A DNA stretch of 32,992 nt from an uncultured Clostridium sp. (GTDB taxonomy: Bacteria; Bacillota; Clostridia; UBA1212; UBA1255): positions 1 through 32,992 of the forward strand of contig UQSG01000028.1 of NCBI GenBank assembly GCA_900543695.1, in the 5' to 3' direction. This document shows, piece after piece, positions 1 to 8,372 of the stretch (positions are counted from its first letter, which is position 1; the number at the start of each line of letters is the position of its first letter). Both the position numbers and the translations under genes were made by a program. The notes under the pieces were generated by a model. That model was not told where the DNA came from. It searched no databases and saw only the letters and a program-made list of their open reading frames with translations.

Positions 1-2
1 TT

Positions 3-83
3 GCCAAGCGATATTTTTTAGCCACAAGTGTTACAAAAAAGCTTGACCACAACAAAGATCATGACCAATCAGAGTACCATTGA
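3..83 (+). CDS. Possible C-terminal end of IS21 transposase IstA (partial)
   Basis: An open frame enters from the left edge and stops at 81-83, overlapping the istB start at 61 by 23 bases. IS21 elements normally have istA directly upstream of, and overlapping, istB, so position and overlap fit the tail of IstA, the DDE transposase. Only 26 residues are visible and they contain no diagnostic motif, so the call rests on context alone. Confidence 0.35.
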   Translation, partial: AKRYFLATSVTKKLDHNKDHDQSEYH

Positions 84-837
84 TAAACTTATCGAGATGC
101 GTCTGTCATCCATGGCAGATGCTTTTCGGATCCAGATGAATGATTCTGCAATGAAGGAAGTGCCGTTTGAAGACCGCTTTGGCATGCTCGTTGATGTAGA
201 ATATACAAATCGTAAAAATAATCGCCTGAAAAGGTTAATCCATCAGGCAGAACTTGAGCAACCCGACGCCAGCATCGCAGCCATCGACTATCAATCCGGT
301 CGGAAGCTGAACAAAGCTTTGATCAGCCGTCTGGCAACCTGTGAATACATCTCAGAGTACCGCAACATTTTTATTACCGGAGCAACAGGAAGCGGTAAGA
401 CCTATATGGCATGCGCTTTCGGTATGGAGGCATGTAAACACTATTACACTGTAAAATATGTCCGTCTTCCGGATATGTTGCTGGACCTACAGGCAGCCAG
501 GGATTCCGGCACCTTTACCAGCGTGCTCAAGAAATACACGAAACCGGTTCTGTTGATTATTGATGAATGGCTTCTGCTCAAACTGACCGAGCCTGAAGCC
601 AGAAATCTTTTTGAACTGATTCACAAACGCAGGAAAAAATCATCAACGATCTTCTGCTCTCAGTTCCGGGAAAGCGAATGGTATCAGCAGATCTGCAGCG
701 GTGAGAGCACTCTTGCAGATGCCATCATGGATCGTATTTCATACGACTCATATAAAATCAACATCGAAAGCATCGATCCATCTAAAGACCTTTCCATGAG
801 AGAGGTATATGGTCTGAATCCTGCTCAGGCTGAATAA
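61..837 (+). CDS. istB: IS21 family transposition helper ATPase IstB
   Basis: IstB is the AAA+ ATPase that assists the IstA transposase in target selection for IS21 elements. From the ATG at 61 the protein has 258 residues, the normal family length. It has a Walker A motif GATGSGKT at about residues 107-114 and a Walker B stretch LLIIDEW at about 164-170, preceded by the N-terminal helical region typical of the family. An upstream in-frame start at 28 is possible, but the ATG at 61 gives the standard N-terminus and the usual overlap with the end of istA. The gene looks intact, but the left part of the element lies outside the window. The repeated right end of the element follows about 10 bases after the stop codon. 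Confidence 0.9.
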   Translation: MTNQSTIDKLIEMRLSSMADAFRIQMNDSAMKEVPFEDRFGMLVDVEYTNRKNNRLKRLIHQAELEQPDASIAAIDYQSGRKLNKALISRLATCEYISEYRNIFITGATGSGKTYMACAFGMEACKHYYTVKYVRLPDMLLDLQAARDSGTFTSVLKKYTKPVLLIIDEWLLLKLTEPEARNLFELIHKRRKKSSTIFCSQFRESEWYQQICSGESTLADAIMDRISYDSYKINIESIDPSKDLSMREVYGLNPAQAE

Positions 838-1106
838 CTATCAATAGGTGGCTCCGTTAGTCCGGACAGGTGGCTCTCGCCACACCGGACTGGCGGCTCC
901 GCCGCACTGTAATATTCACCATACATCTCGTTGGTACATTCCGTGAACTTTTCGAGAATCTCTATTTCCTCGTCATTCAGACGTTTCTTCAGATCTTCCT
1001 CGTGCCGCACGATGTAACCAAGCAGTTCAGAATACTTGCTTCCTTTCTTGAAGTCCCTCTCGCACGGGCTGATGTTACCGTACCATAATTCTTCAATAAT
1101 GTTCAT
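825..1106 (-). pseudogene. DUF6809-like small protein, 3' end replaced by IS21
   Basis: The first ~65 residues, beginning MNIIEELWYGNISPCERD, match what I recall of the DUF6809 family, small proteins of unknown function common in Clostridia. The family usually continues with a conserved C-terminal segment. Here the frame instead enters the IS21 terminal repeats after about residue 67 and stops at 825, so the last ~25 codons are IS sequence. The ATG at 1106 has a GGAGGTG ribosome site just upstream and lies inside the end of a 38-residue upstream frame. Family assignment is from memory of the N-terminal pattern; the truncation is seen directly. Confidence 0.65.
847..906 (+). repeat. Right terminal repeats of the IS21 element
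   Basis: Three copies of a GGTGGCTC/GGCGGCTC motif start at 847, 869 and 892, spaced 22-23 bases. The first two are followed by a CCGGA-type segment. Multiple repeats inside the ends are a hallmark of IS21 ends, where they bind transposase. The element most likely ends near the CA at 905-906, because the reading frame of the neighbouring minus-strand gene loses its expected sequence exactly there. The outermost base cannot be fixed without the left end. Confidence 0.7.
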
Positions 1107-1209
1107 TCTGCACCTCCGTGATAAAGAGAGAGCGGCTCCGCATCGGGAAATCCCGATTCAGAACCGCTCTGTTTTTGTTTTTGCTATTTACTTTTCTTTT
1201 TCGTACCAT
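1093..1209 (-). CDS. Small basic peptide upstream of the DUF6809-like gene
   Basis: A 38-residue frame starts at an ATG (1209-1207) with a perfect AGGAGG ribosome site at 1223-1218, 8 bases upstream. Its N-terminus is strongly basic (MVRKRKVNSKNKNR). It runs 14 bases past the start of the downstream DUF6809-like gene, so the two would be translationally coupled. A large hairpin (1129-1170) lies inside its coding sequence. It is too short for homology; the ribosome site and overlap are the only evidence that it is translated. It may be a leader peptide. Confidence 0.45.
   Translation of the reverse strand: MVRKRKVNSKNKNRAVLNRDFPMRSRSLFITEVQNEHY
1129..1182 (+). terminator. Strong hairpin with T-rich tail on the plus strand
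   Basis: The outer stem AGAGCGG (1129-1135) pairs with CCGCTCT (1164-1170). An inner stem of about 6-7 bp, ATCGGGA with TCCCGAT, forms at 1142-1157. On the plus strand two runs of five T follow (1172-1176 and just after). This is the pattern of a Rho-independent terminator, perhaps stopping readthrough from the IS toward the jet operon. On the minus strand the same hairpin lies within the small upstream frame and has no T tail. Confidence 0.55.
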
Positions 1210-1298
1210 ATGTACTACCTCCTTTTCTTGGTAGCACACACAATATCACAGAAAGGGACGGAAGCCCAGAGAAAATCTAATATAATAACGATTATTTA

Positions 1299-2483
1299 TT
1301 ATATACCAATCTCTTTCAAGTCCATTGCTTCTTGTTCCAATTTGCAATCGTTATCCAACATGAAGCGAATCGTATCTTCATATTCAGAATCCAACAACAT
1401 AGCAAGCCTTTTCTTGTCGTTCTCGGTTAATTTTTTTGCAAACGCAAGGTTTTCTTTCAAGGTCTCGGCATCCATTTTGTAGGGTCTGAAGTTGATCTCT
1501 GTTCGTTTGCGCAAATGCTCGAGGATATAGAATCCTCCTGCATCGATATCACCGAAATGCAGAAAAATCTTGTTTGGATTTTGATTATAAACTCTTCTTA
1601 TGAAGTTTCTTCGATTTGTATTATGATATCCGCCAAGATAGATTGCGAAAGCATCCGTACAATTGAACGCATTGAATGTTGTCAAGTTTTCAATAGTGAT
1701 AACAGTACTACCTAAAACCTCAATAGAGTCAATATTTTTCAACATAACAGATGATATCGCAATATCACCATCCATTTTTGAAAAATCAATCTTCTGACCG
1801 CAAATAGATATAGTACCCGCACCTTTGAAATAAACATGACCGGGATTTTTTACGATGCTCAAATCAGCAAGAAGTGTTTCTTTTTCCGGAAAATCACCGT
1901 ACTCATAAAGGAGTGAAACAACTTTAACGCGAACTCGTTCAAAAGCTTTTGAATCTCCTAAAACTTTTATTGAAAAATCGCGCTCGAACATTTCATTCTC
2001 GACATTGGTTATCTCAGATACAACTTTGAGTGCAGTTTCAAAACCAGGGAGGTCATCGTCAAAAAACTCAACAGATTTATTTAAGTTAAGTCTTTCAAGC
2101 TGGCGGACACAATACGCTGACAGTATTACATTTGCATCTTTGTAATGCAAAAGAAGGTTTCTTAACTCGCTGACAGTATCAGTTTTGGGTTTCCTGTCTA
2201 TGTAGGCATAGATATCATTCAATTTAGTGATAATCAAAGCGACTCTTTGGACTACTCCGTTTTTGTATTTTTTTACTTCGATATATCCTTGCCTTTCAAG
2301 ATGATCTATACTTTCATTTACTGCGCAATACAACTCGAACTCAGAATCATCTTTGTACTTTGGAAAAAGAGATTCCGGTTGTATAGTAAAGCGTTGCGTT
2401 ACTTGGTTTGTACCAATGAAACTTTTACTTCTTTCGTATTTATCGAGGAGCGCATTCAATATTTGCTTTTCATATTTGATCAT
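1299..2483 (-). CDS. jetD: Wadjet defence protein JetD (TOPRIM nuclease subunit)
   Basis: JetD is the nuclease subunit of Wadjet, which cleaves plasmid DNA after loop extrusion by the JetABC SMC complex. The 394-residue protein has an N-terminal winged-helix-like region and a C-terminal TOPRIM domain related to topoisomerase VI subunit A. The acidic residue of the TOPRIM glutamate motif is at about 265 (VITIENLTTF), the DxD motif GDIDAGG is at 311-317, and a conserved late LEQEA acidic patch is at 382-386. Start ATG 2483 overlaps the jetC stop as ATGA, with a GAGGAG ribosome site 8 bases upstream. It is the last jet gene of the operon. Catalytic residues appear intact. Confidence 0.9.
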   Translation of the reverse strand: MIKYEKQILNALLDKYERSKSFIGTNQVTQRFTIQPESLFPKYKDDSEFELYCAVNESIDHLERQGYIEVKKYKNGVVQRVALIITKLNDIYAYIDRKPKTDTVSELRNLLLHYKDANVILSAYCVRQLERLNLNKSVEFFDDDLPGFETALKVVSEITNVENEMFERDFSIKVLGDSKAFERVRVKVVSLLYEYGDFPEKETLLADLSIVKNPGHVYFKGAGTISICGQKIDFSKMDGDIAISSVMLKNIDSIEVLGSTVITIENLTTFNAFNCTDAFAIYLGGYHNTNRRNFIRRVYNQNPNKIFLHFGDIDAGGFYILEHLRKRTEINFRPYKMDAETLKENLAFAKKLTENDKKRLAMLLDSEYEDTIRFMLDNDCKLEQEAMDLKEIGI

Positions 2484-5400
2484 AAATTATACTCCTCAAC
2501 TATGCTCGAGTAGCCGTTTCGATATGTTACCAATATTGTGTCAACATATTCGCCAATGGTTTCAATTTTGGCAGGCGGTGTTGCCAAGATAATTTGGAAG
2601 TTCTGTGAGCGGAAGAACTGCATCATACTCGCAATTCGATCATCATCCATCTTGTCAAATGCCTCATCAAGCATAATGATTCTGATCGTTTCTCCAACAC
2701 TATACATTTGTGCAAAAGAGGCAGCGATAGCAACGTAATACGGTGTTTGTGTCTCTCCGCCACTTTTTTCACCGTAAATTTTAGAGAAGAATTGCGACTT
2801 GCCATCTTTCGAGACAATTTCAATATCATAATCCAAGTATTCGCGGTAATCCGTATACTCAGCCAGAATCTTCTCTCCATACTCATCCGATTCGGTAAGT
2901 TTAGAGAAAAGAACTTCCATTTCACCATGATATTTTTCTTCGAATTCACTAGCGAAAAGAGTGAGACCACCAAGATTGATATCTGAAGTTATCATCTCAA
3001 AAAGGCCTTGCTTCATGCGATGAGCAGACCAGTGGAACTTATAGGAATCATTGCCGTAATAAATATTTCGCAACGCTTTATTGAGATTCTTGAAAATATC
3101 TTGCGCACTCTCAATGTTTTCTCGCATACGTGCAAGGAAATTTTCTCGAAATTCAAGTTCACATGCTTCTTTTGCTTTGTTCAATTTCTCCTCGTACTCA
3201 ATTAAATTATGATTTGACAAAGTGCGGTATTCATCTGCATATGCAAATATTACTTGTTCGCCGGTACCGTATTCGCCTTCCTTATAATTTGTTTGCAACT
3301 TAATTAAGGCATCTCGTTGAACCTTGTATTGATTGTCAAGCACTGACTTCCTACGGCCGTAGTTCTCATATATTGTTCCGGCCTCTTTTGTCTTGCTATG
3401 TTCTGCATATTTCTGTTTAGCAGCAACAATTGCATCGTGATCGCCATTACTTAATTTTTGAATTTGCATTTCATGTTCAGAAATCTGATTTTGCAAATTA
3501 GTTGAATACTCATTGAGATCAGAAATATCACGCTTAAGATTAATAGTAATTGTTTTTAAATCATCTTGCTTCTCGCTCAGAACAGCTACACGATTGCTAC
3601 AGTCTTTCTCCTTGAATTGCAGTTCAATAATGTTGGGATCATTTTGTGCATCATTCAATTCTGCTGTCGCTTGCTGAATTTTCTTCTTGATATCATCAAG
3701 CTCAATCGGCGCAGAAAGATACAGCTTAATAAAACCAAAATTGCACTCAGAGATATATTCAAGTGCAGTATTGATTTCTTTTATCTTAGCCTCTAAATTG
3801 TCACATTCTTCTTTTGCGCTCTTGAAATCACTTTCGGCTATTTCAAGCTGACGCTTTAATGCGAATTTTCCGATGTAAGGAACTCGGTAAATATCCTCAG
3901 GTATCTTTCTAAGACCTTTACCTTGATATAACATACAACTTGAAGTGATTGCTATAGAATGCTGTTTTAATTCAAAAACCTCGTCACAAAGAACCACACG
4001 ACCCATCAAGTAATTGGCATATGCTTTTGCATATCGGTTTTTACTTGAAACAACGGAAGCCAATGTGTTGTCCTGGGGTTCGTTTTTTAAATCCAACGCC
4101 TGAGTATTTATTAGAGCAACACCTTCGATCTGTGCTTTGAACCGATCGTATACTTCAGCTGCAACATCATAATATTGAGGTTCCACAATAATATTGAATC
4201 GCTGCGTATTAAGATAGCCTTCTACGGCATTTTGCCACTCGGGTTTAGTGATTTCTAACAAGTCAGCAAAAACTCGAACATCAGAATCGATTGAGCGATT
4301 ATTGAATTCTTTTTTTATCGCCTCTTTCAATTTAACAGTATTCTGCGGGTATGTAATTTGGTTTTTACGGAGTTTGTCTATTCTTTCTTTGATCTCAGAG
4401 AGATTTTCTCTCAGAACGTTTAACGCCTGATTTCTTTCCGCTTTTGCTCCATTTAATTCTTCGTTTGATTTTTTGAAAAGAGAATTTAAAATAACAAAAA
4501 GCTCATCTCTTGATTCTTGGGGTGTGATAGTCTTTCCCAAATTCCGAACGACAAGAGAATTGATGCTTTCGGGGATGTTAGGAATATATTTAAGCGCACG
4601 TATCACATTTTCAAGTTGTGCTTGTAAAACTTGAATATGCGCAGCGGCAGTGGATTGATCCTTTTCGAGCAATTGTAAATCTTGCTTTAATTTTTCGATT
4701 AACTTGCTACATTCGTTGTTGCTGATATCAATTCGAATCGCTTGTAAACTCTCTTGCTCTGATTTCAATTCCTCGGATATTTTATCGAAATCAGTTTTTC
4801 GGGAATGTAATTCCTGCGTTTTTCGTTCGAGATTCTTTTGGCTCTCTTCGATTTTAGTCTTTTTATCCTCTATCTCTGCGATTTTCAAGAGGATATCTAT
4901 AACAAGAATGTCTCTTTGGATTTCATCCATCTTGTCATTGGTTTCAATTATTTTTTGTAAATGTGTAATCTGTTTCCGCACTTCTTCGATAAGCAGTTGC
5001 ATTTCTCTTAAATTGCGAATGTTTTCACGCAAAACTTCAACTTCAACATGCTTTTCGGGGAGAATAAACTGTGTGATAAATTTTTTGACATTATCCATAG
5101 GCTTAAAAGCCAGCGACTTAGGTATCATATCAAAAAATGTATCATCCAAATTACCAAGCCGGCGTTTGAAACGCTCTTTTGCTTCTCGTGTACTTCTGAT
5201 TGGATTTAACTTTTTGCCGTTATTTTTGAATTGTTCATCCGTTGCAGGCTTGTTATCGACTATAAAGCTAAATCCATCAAGAGATCCCTCTTCGCAGAAC
5301 CAGATGCGTTTTATCTCCGATTCTTCGTCCGGAGAATCAAACTTTGCACCAAGTACAAAAAAGCGATCTTTGCTTTCTTCATAAAACTCAAGAGCAACAT

Positions 5401-5692
5401 AGGATATTACACTGTTTTTGCGAACGTAGGCATTACCTTCTTCGCCGGTTTTACATCTTACGTATCCCTTAAGATCACGTTTACTTTTCTCGTTAGCTGC
5501 AGGATTGAATCTTCGGGTATTCGTGGTTAGTATAAGCTGGATTGCATCTAATATCGTGGACTTGCCGGATGCATTCTCACCACTGAGCAAACACGAACCG
5601 TTTACATCGATTGTTTCGTTGGCAAAGTAATGCCAGTTGACGAGTTTAATTCTCGTCAGTTTCTTCGTTGTCTGCGGAGTCGTTTGTACCAA
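2480..5692 (-). CDS. jetC: Wadjet SMC-like ATPase JetC
   Basis: JetC is the SMC/MukB-like motor subunit of Wadjet and acts with the kleisin JetA and JetB. The ~1070-residue protein has Walker A GENASGKS at residues 38-45, long coiled-coil arms flanking a central hinge region, an ABC signature GEKSGGETQ from about 974, and Walker B MLDEAFD with D1009 and E1010. The longest frame opens with a GTG at 5701, but that GTG is part of the GGAGGTG ribosome site. The TTG at 5692 sits 8 bases after GGAGG and is the more credible start. It overlaps the end of jetB by 47 bases, implying coupled translation. Both ATPase halves are intact. Confidence 0.92.
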   Translation of the reverse strand: MVQTTPQTTKKLTRIKLVNWHYFANETIDVNGSCLLSGENASGKSTILDAIQLILTTNTRRFNPAANEKSKRDLKGYVRCKTGEEGNAYVRKNSVISYVALEFYEESKDRFFVLGAKFDSPDEESEIKRIWFCEEGSLDGFSFIVDNKPATDEQFKNNGKKLNPIRSTREAKERFKRRLGNLDDTFFDMIPKSLAFKPMDNVKKFITQFILPEKHVEVEVLRENIRNLREMQLLIEEVRKQITHLQKIIETNDKMDEIQRDILVIDILLKIAEIEDKKTKIEESQKNLERKTQELHSRKTDFDKISEELKSEQESLQAIRIDISNNECSKLIEKLKQDLQLLEKDQSTAAAHIQVLQAQLENVIRALKYIPNIPESINSLVVRNLGKTITPQESRDELFVILNSLFKKSNEELNGAKAERNQALNVLRENLSEIKERIDKLRKNQITYPQNTVKLKEAIKKEFNNRSIDSDVRVFADLLEITKPEWQNAVEGYLNTQRFNIIVEPQYYDVAAEVYDRFKAQIEGVALINTQALDLKNEPQDNTLASVVSSKNRYAKAYANYLMGRVVLCDEVFELKQHSIAITSSCMLYQGKGLRKIPEDIYRVPYIGKFALKRQLEIAESDFKSAKEECDNLEAKIKEINTALEYISECNFGFIKLYLSAPIELDDIKKKIQQATAELNDAQNDPNIIELQFKEKDCSNRVAVLSEKQDDLKTITINLKRDISDLNEYSTNLQNQISEHEMQIQKLSNGDHDAIVAAKQKYAEHSKTKEAGTIYENYGRRKSVLDNQYKVQRDALIKLQTNYKEGEYGTGEQVIFAYADEYRTLSNHNLIEYEEKLNKAKEACELEFRENFLARMRENIESAQDIFKNLNKALRNIYYGNDSYKFHWSAHRMKQGLFEMITSDINLGGLTLFASEFEEKYHGEMEVLFSKLTESDEYGEKILAEYTDYREYLDYDIEIVSKDGKSQFFSKIYGEKSGGETQTPYYVAIAASFAQMYSVGETIRIIMLDEAFDKMDDDRIASMMQFFRSQNFQIILATPPAKIETIGEYVDTILVTYRNGYSSIVEEYNL

Positions 5693-6284
5693 AAGAATCA
5701 CCTCCTATTGAATATTTATCGAGCTTATCTTTTGCACTTTGATATAAATCATCAAGACTTGATACCGTTACAGCAAATAAAATAGAGGGGTATATCAAAA
5801 TTCTTGTATCAGGATTAGACATGTCTGCGTCAAGCTTGCCGATTAAGTGATAGCGTTGAAACATTCCGAGCGTATTTCTCATCGCAGTTTTATCAAGCTT
5901 TGCATTCATTTTTAACATGCTATACTTATCATAGATTTCCTCTGCGATGATAATAACATCATCAATCTGAGAGAGCTGCTTTCTTTTTTCAATATAAAGA
6001 AGTCTTAAAATCAAAAGTAAAATGCTTTCAATTTTTTTCAAATGGATTCTGCCTGTTCCTAATGGATTGTTTAGTCCTATCACTCCATTTTGTTCGTCTA
6101 TAATAAGCTCATATCCAAGAATATCAAAATATTCAATAAAAGCATCCTTGTTGTTAAGAATGTAATTATAGTCGGAAGCGGTATCTTTGTGTTTTTTCAA
6201 AAGAAAACACTCTCCAAGCAACTTATTTGCCGCACTTTTGAATTTATCTTTTGAAATATGTTCAAACACATTTGCTATTTCCAT
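5646..6284 (-). CDS. jetB: Wadjet subunit JetB (DUF4194-type KITE protein)
   Basis: A 212-residue protein in the position and size range of JetB, the DUF4194 family winged-helix subunit of Wadjet comparable to MukE/ScpB. JetB bridges the kleisin JetA and the SMC heads. The sequence is rich in helical, hydrophobic and charged residues, with an acidic C-terminus (DNEETDEN). ATG 6284 shares one base with the jetA stop codon and is preceded by a GGAGGAGG ribosome site. The assignment rests mainly on its place between unmistakable jetA-like and jetC genes. Confidence 0.85.
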   Translation of the reverse strand: MEIANVFEHISKDKFKSAANKLLGECFLLKKHKDTASDYNYILNNKDAFIEYFDILGYELIIDEQNGVIGLNNPLGTGRIHLKKIESILLLILRLLYIEKRKQLSQIDDVIIIAEEIYDKYSMLKMNAKLDKTAMRNTLGMFQRYHLIGKLDADMSNPDTRILIYPSILFAVTVSSLDDLYQSAKDKLDKYSIGGDSFGTNDSADNEETDEN

Positions 6285-7693
6285 TATTTATACCTCCTCC
6301 TAATTTCAAAATCACGAAATCTAAAGCCTTGTAAAGAAATGATTTCTTCTTTTTGTTTTACACTATACTCTGACTTGGTTGAATGTCCATACAGACTGAT
6401 AAAAATAACACGAATCAAATCACGTTTTGTTTCTATCGGTATATCAGATGCCAGTATCATATTCCTGTCTGACAGCAAAGTTCCTACATACTGTTCAACA
6501 TTCTTTTTTGAAAATCTATTTTTATTCTTTTCTGATATGGCGATTCTTCGTAGTTCTCGTTCCTCATCGGTCATATCGACGGGCTCGAATATGTCTTCCA
6601 CGTCAGTGATTTTACGAGAAATTGCAACTGTCTTGAGAGACTCTCCACTGAGAAAACCGTGAGAAAAGATGTTAAATAATGCACAAATATCATCCGAAGC
6701 ATCTTCAGTTAAGTTGTTTTGCTCCTCCCGATTATAACACTCAGCTATGTATTGCAATATTGTCGAAATTTTACCTTCCGTGTTATTGGTGTTGAGAAGC
6801 AAAAACTTTGCTCGTTCGACTGCATTTTTCAGATATTTAGAATGCTTTTTATCTATCTCCGAAACAATCTCATCGTACGATCTGAAGCTATCAATGATCG
6901 CAGAGATTTGAGCTTTTACTTCATCCTCTGCGGTATAGTAATCGTTTTCGTTCTCGATGTTCTGATACCCTTTAACTGTGCGCTCGAATGTATCGCGATC
7001 ATTTAAAATGTCTCTAAGTCGCCCAATAATCGTATTACGAAAACGAGAAATATTCTCTTCAGTTTTAATTCGATGATATGCTTTCGAACCGATTTCATCG
7101 TGATACTTAAAGAAATCACTAATAATCTCTTCCGATGTTTTATCGGCAGTAATGGCTTCAATATACTTTTTAATGCTGGTATTGAGTTTTTTGAGTCCAT
7201 CAAAAAGAGCGTGCGTTCTTTCAAAGACTGGTCGCAAAACTTGAGGATATGGTCTATCCAATAGTTCTTCATTAGTGAGAGTGGAGTATATCATTGCAAT
7301 CTCACTCTGATACTCCATTTCTTTTGGATTGGAAATATCCAAAAATGTTTTCACTACCGTTACTGCGTAGTCGGGCATAATAATTTTAGCCATTTGGTTA
7401 TTTGATATTTCATACTCGACCCATCCGAAATCCTTAAGCTTGCGCAAAAAGGTAGTGGCTTTTGAGCGAGAATCCTTGAGTATTTCTGACTCATCTTCAA
7501 ACTCAATATCAGAAATGTTTGATCTTTCAAAATAATCCGATAGCTTCGATACAAGGATTTCACGATCTATGCCATAGGAAAGCTCCGAACGATAGGAGTC
7601 ATAAATGATCGTCAGACAATCAAGATATATAGTTTTAAATTGGCTTGTGAGTGGCTTGAAAAAGTTTTCGCCCACAACATCAAATATGTTCAT
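6284..7693 (-). CDS. jetA: Wadjet kleisin subunit JetA (DUF5716-like)
   Basis: A 469-residue protein occupying the first jet position. The opening MNIFDVVGENFFKPL and the overall length match the DUF5716-type JetA proteins, rather than the DUF3375 type. JetA is the kleisin that closes the SMC ring in Wadjet. The N-terminal ~120 residues look like a winged-helix neck-binding domain and are followed by long helices (about 200-330). ATG 7693 has a GGAGG site 6 bases upstream. The Wadjet subtype should be settled by profile search; I do not assign a type number. Confidence 0.85.
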   Translation of the reverse strand: MNIFDVVGENFFKPLTSQFKTIYLDCLTIIYDSYRSELSYGIDREILVSKLSDYFERSNISDIEFEDESEILKDSRSKATTFLRKLKDFGWVEYEISNNQMAKIIMPDYAVTVVKTFLDISNPKEMEYQSEIAMIYSTLTNEELLDRPYPQVLRPVFERTHALFDGLKKLNTSIKKYIEAITADKTSEEIISDFFKYHDEIGSKAYHRIKTEENISRFRNTIIGRLRDILNDRDTFERTVKGYQNIENENDYYTAEDEVKAQISAIIDSFRSYDEIVSEIDKKHSKYLKNAVERAKFLLLNTNNTEGKISTILQYIAECYNREEQNNLTEDASDDICALFNIFSHGFLSGESLKTVAISRKITDVEDIFEPVDMTDEERELRRIAISEKNKNRFSKKNVEQYVGTLLSDRNMILASDIPIETKRDLIRVIFISLYGHSTKSEYSVKQKEEIISLQGFRFRDFEIRRRYK

Positions 7694-7731
7694 TTATGTC
7701 CTCCTTTCATATTTGGAAATTCATCTTAATA

Positions 7732-7926
7732 TCAATCAGCGGCTTTACCGCTTTTGATCCATTCATCAACTTCGCTTATCTTAAACTTCCAACTGCGCCC
7801 TACCTTACTCGCAGGCATCTTCTTTTCGTTGATCCAGGTGAGCAAGGTGTCACGGCTCACCCCAAGATACTCGCACATCTCCTTAGTGGAGCACCAACGT
7901 TCGGGCATGTTTTTTATTTCTTGCAT
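7732..7926 (-). CDS. Excisionase/MerR-like HTH protein heading the jet operon
   Basis: A 64-residue single-domain DNA-binding protein. The segment STKEMCEYLGVSRDTLLTWI followed by GRSWKFKISEVDEWI is the classical helix-turn-helix plus wing of the excisionase (HTH_17) family. It is the first gene of the operon, 38 bases upstream of jetA and on the same strand, and a consensus promoter precedes it. A role as autorepressor or dosage regulator of the Wadjet genes is inferred; it could equally be a leftover of a mobile element. The start is supported by a GAGAGG sequence about 7 bases before the ATG. Confidence 0.8.
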   Translation of the reverse strand: MQEIKNMPERWCSTKEMCEYLGVSRDTLLTWINEKKMPASKVGRSWKFKISEVDEWIKSGKAAD

Positions 7927-7962
7927 GATAAACCTCTCTGTTTATACAATTATACATAATAT

Positions 7963-7991
7963 ATTATATCATATTTTCTTGCTATTTTCAA
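7963..7991 (-). promoter_or_regulatory. Sigma-70 type promoter of the HTH-jetABCD operon
   Basis: On the minus strand TTGAAA (7991-7986) and a perfect TATAAT (7968-7963) are separated by exactly 17 bases. Transcription would start near 7956, about 30 bases before the HTH gene start. The surrounding DNA is very AT-rich, but the spacing and both boxes are close to consensus. Confidence 0.7.
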
Positions 7992-8077
7992 TGGATTATT
8001 GCGGAATTATGCGGAAGTAAATCGAAATTATTTGTAAATTGCCGAATTTTATTTGGCTGCTTTCGGTTTGCAAAACG

Positions 8078-8124
8078 AAAAAGCCATAGCACAGAACTCA
8101 AATGAATTCTATACTATGGCTTTT
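8078..8124. terminator. Bidirectional hairpin terminator between jet operon and core genes
   Basis: AAAAGCCATAG (ending 8089) and CTATGGCTTTT (8114-8124) form an 11-bp perfect stem with A-rich 5' and T-rich 3' flanks, so either strand gives a hairpin followed by T residues. It separates the AT-rich Wadjet region from the following genes. Confidence 0.55.
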
Positions 8125-8372
8125 CTTGCACTCGTCAATCGGCTGATTTCATAGGATATTCAAAACATCCTTATGAGAAGTAGCCTTTTAAGCGGTTTTT
8201 TTATTTCTGTACACGTTTATTCTGTCGCCCCAAAATATGAAAGGGGTGAAAATCGTGAACGCGAATATGCTCAAAGTCGGCTTTTCAGCAAACTATTCTG
8301 TGACATAATAGCGGAGCCCGGCAATTTCAGATTATAGTATAATGCTTTCTAAAATGAATATAATATCACATC
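8125..8372. other. Gene-poor stretch with a possible coding remnant
   Basis: There is no complete gene between the jet promoter and 8373. A start-less plus-strand frame ending in a TAG at 8335-8337 has protein-like composition over its last ~35 codons (ending IAEPGNFRL) and may be the tail of a lost gene. A TATAAT box at 8338-8343 without a good -35 box lies 30 bases before the next gene. Confidence 0.3.

Noticed and set aside
847..906. CRISPR-like array
   Set aside because: Only three short imperfect units with no unique spacers; position after istB identifies them as IS21 terminal repeats. No CRISPR array was seen elsewhere.
1036..1482. 148-codon plus-strand frame
   Set aside because: Antisense to the end of jetD and the small peptide; no ribosome site and it spans the terminator hairpin.
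5693..5701. GTG at 5701 as the jetC start
   Set aside because: The GTG is part of the GGAGGTG sequence that best serves as ribosome site for the TTG at 5692.
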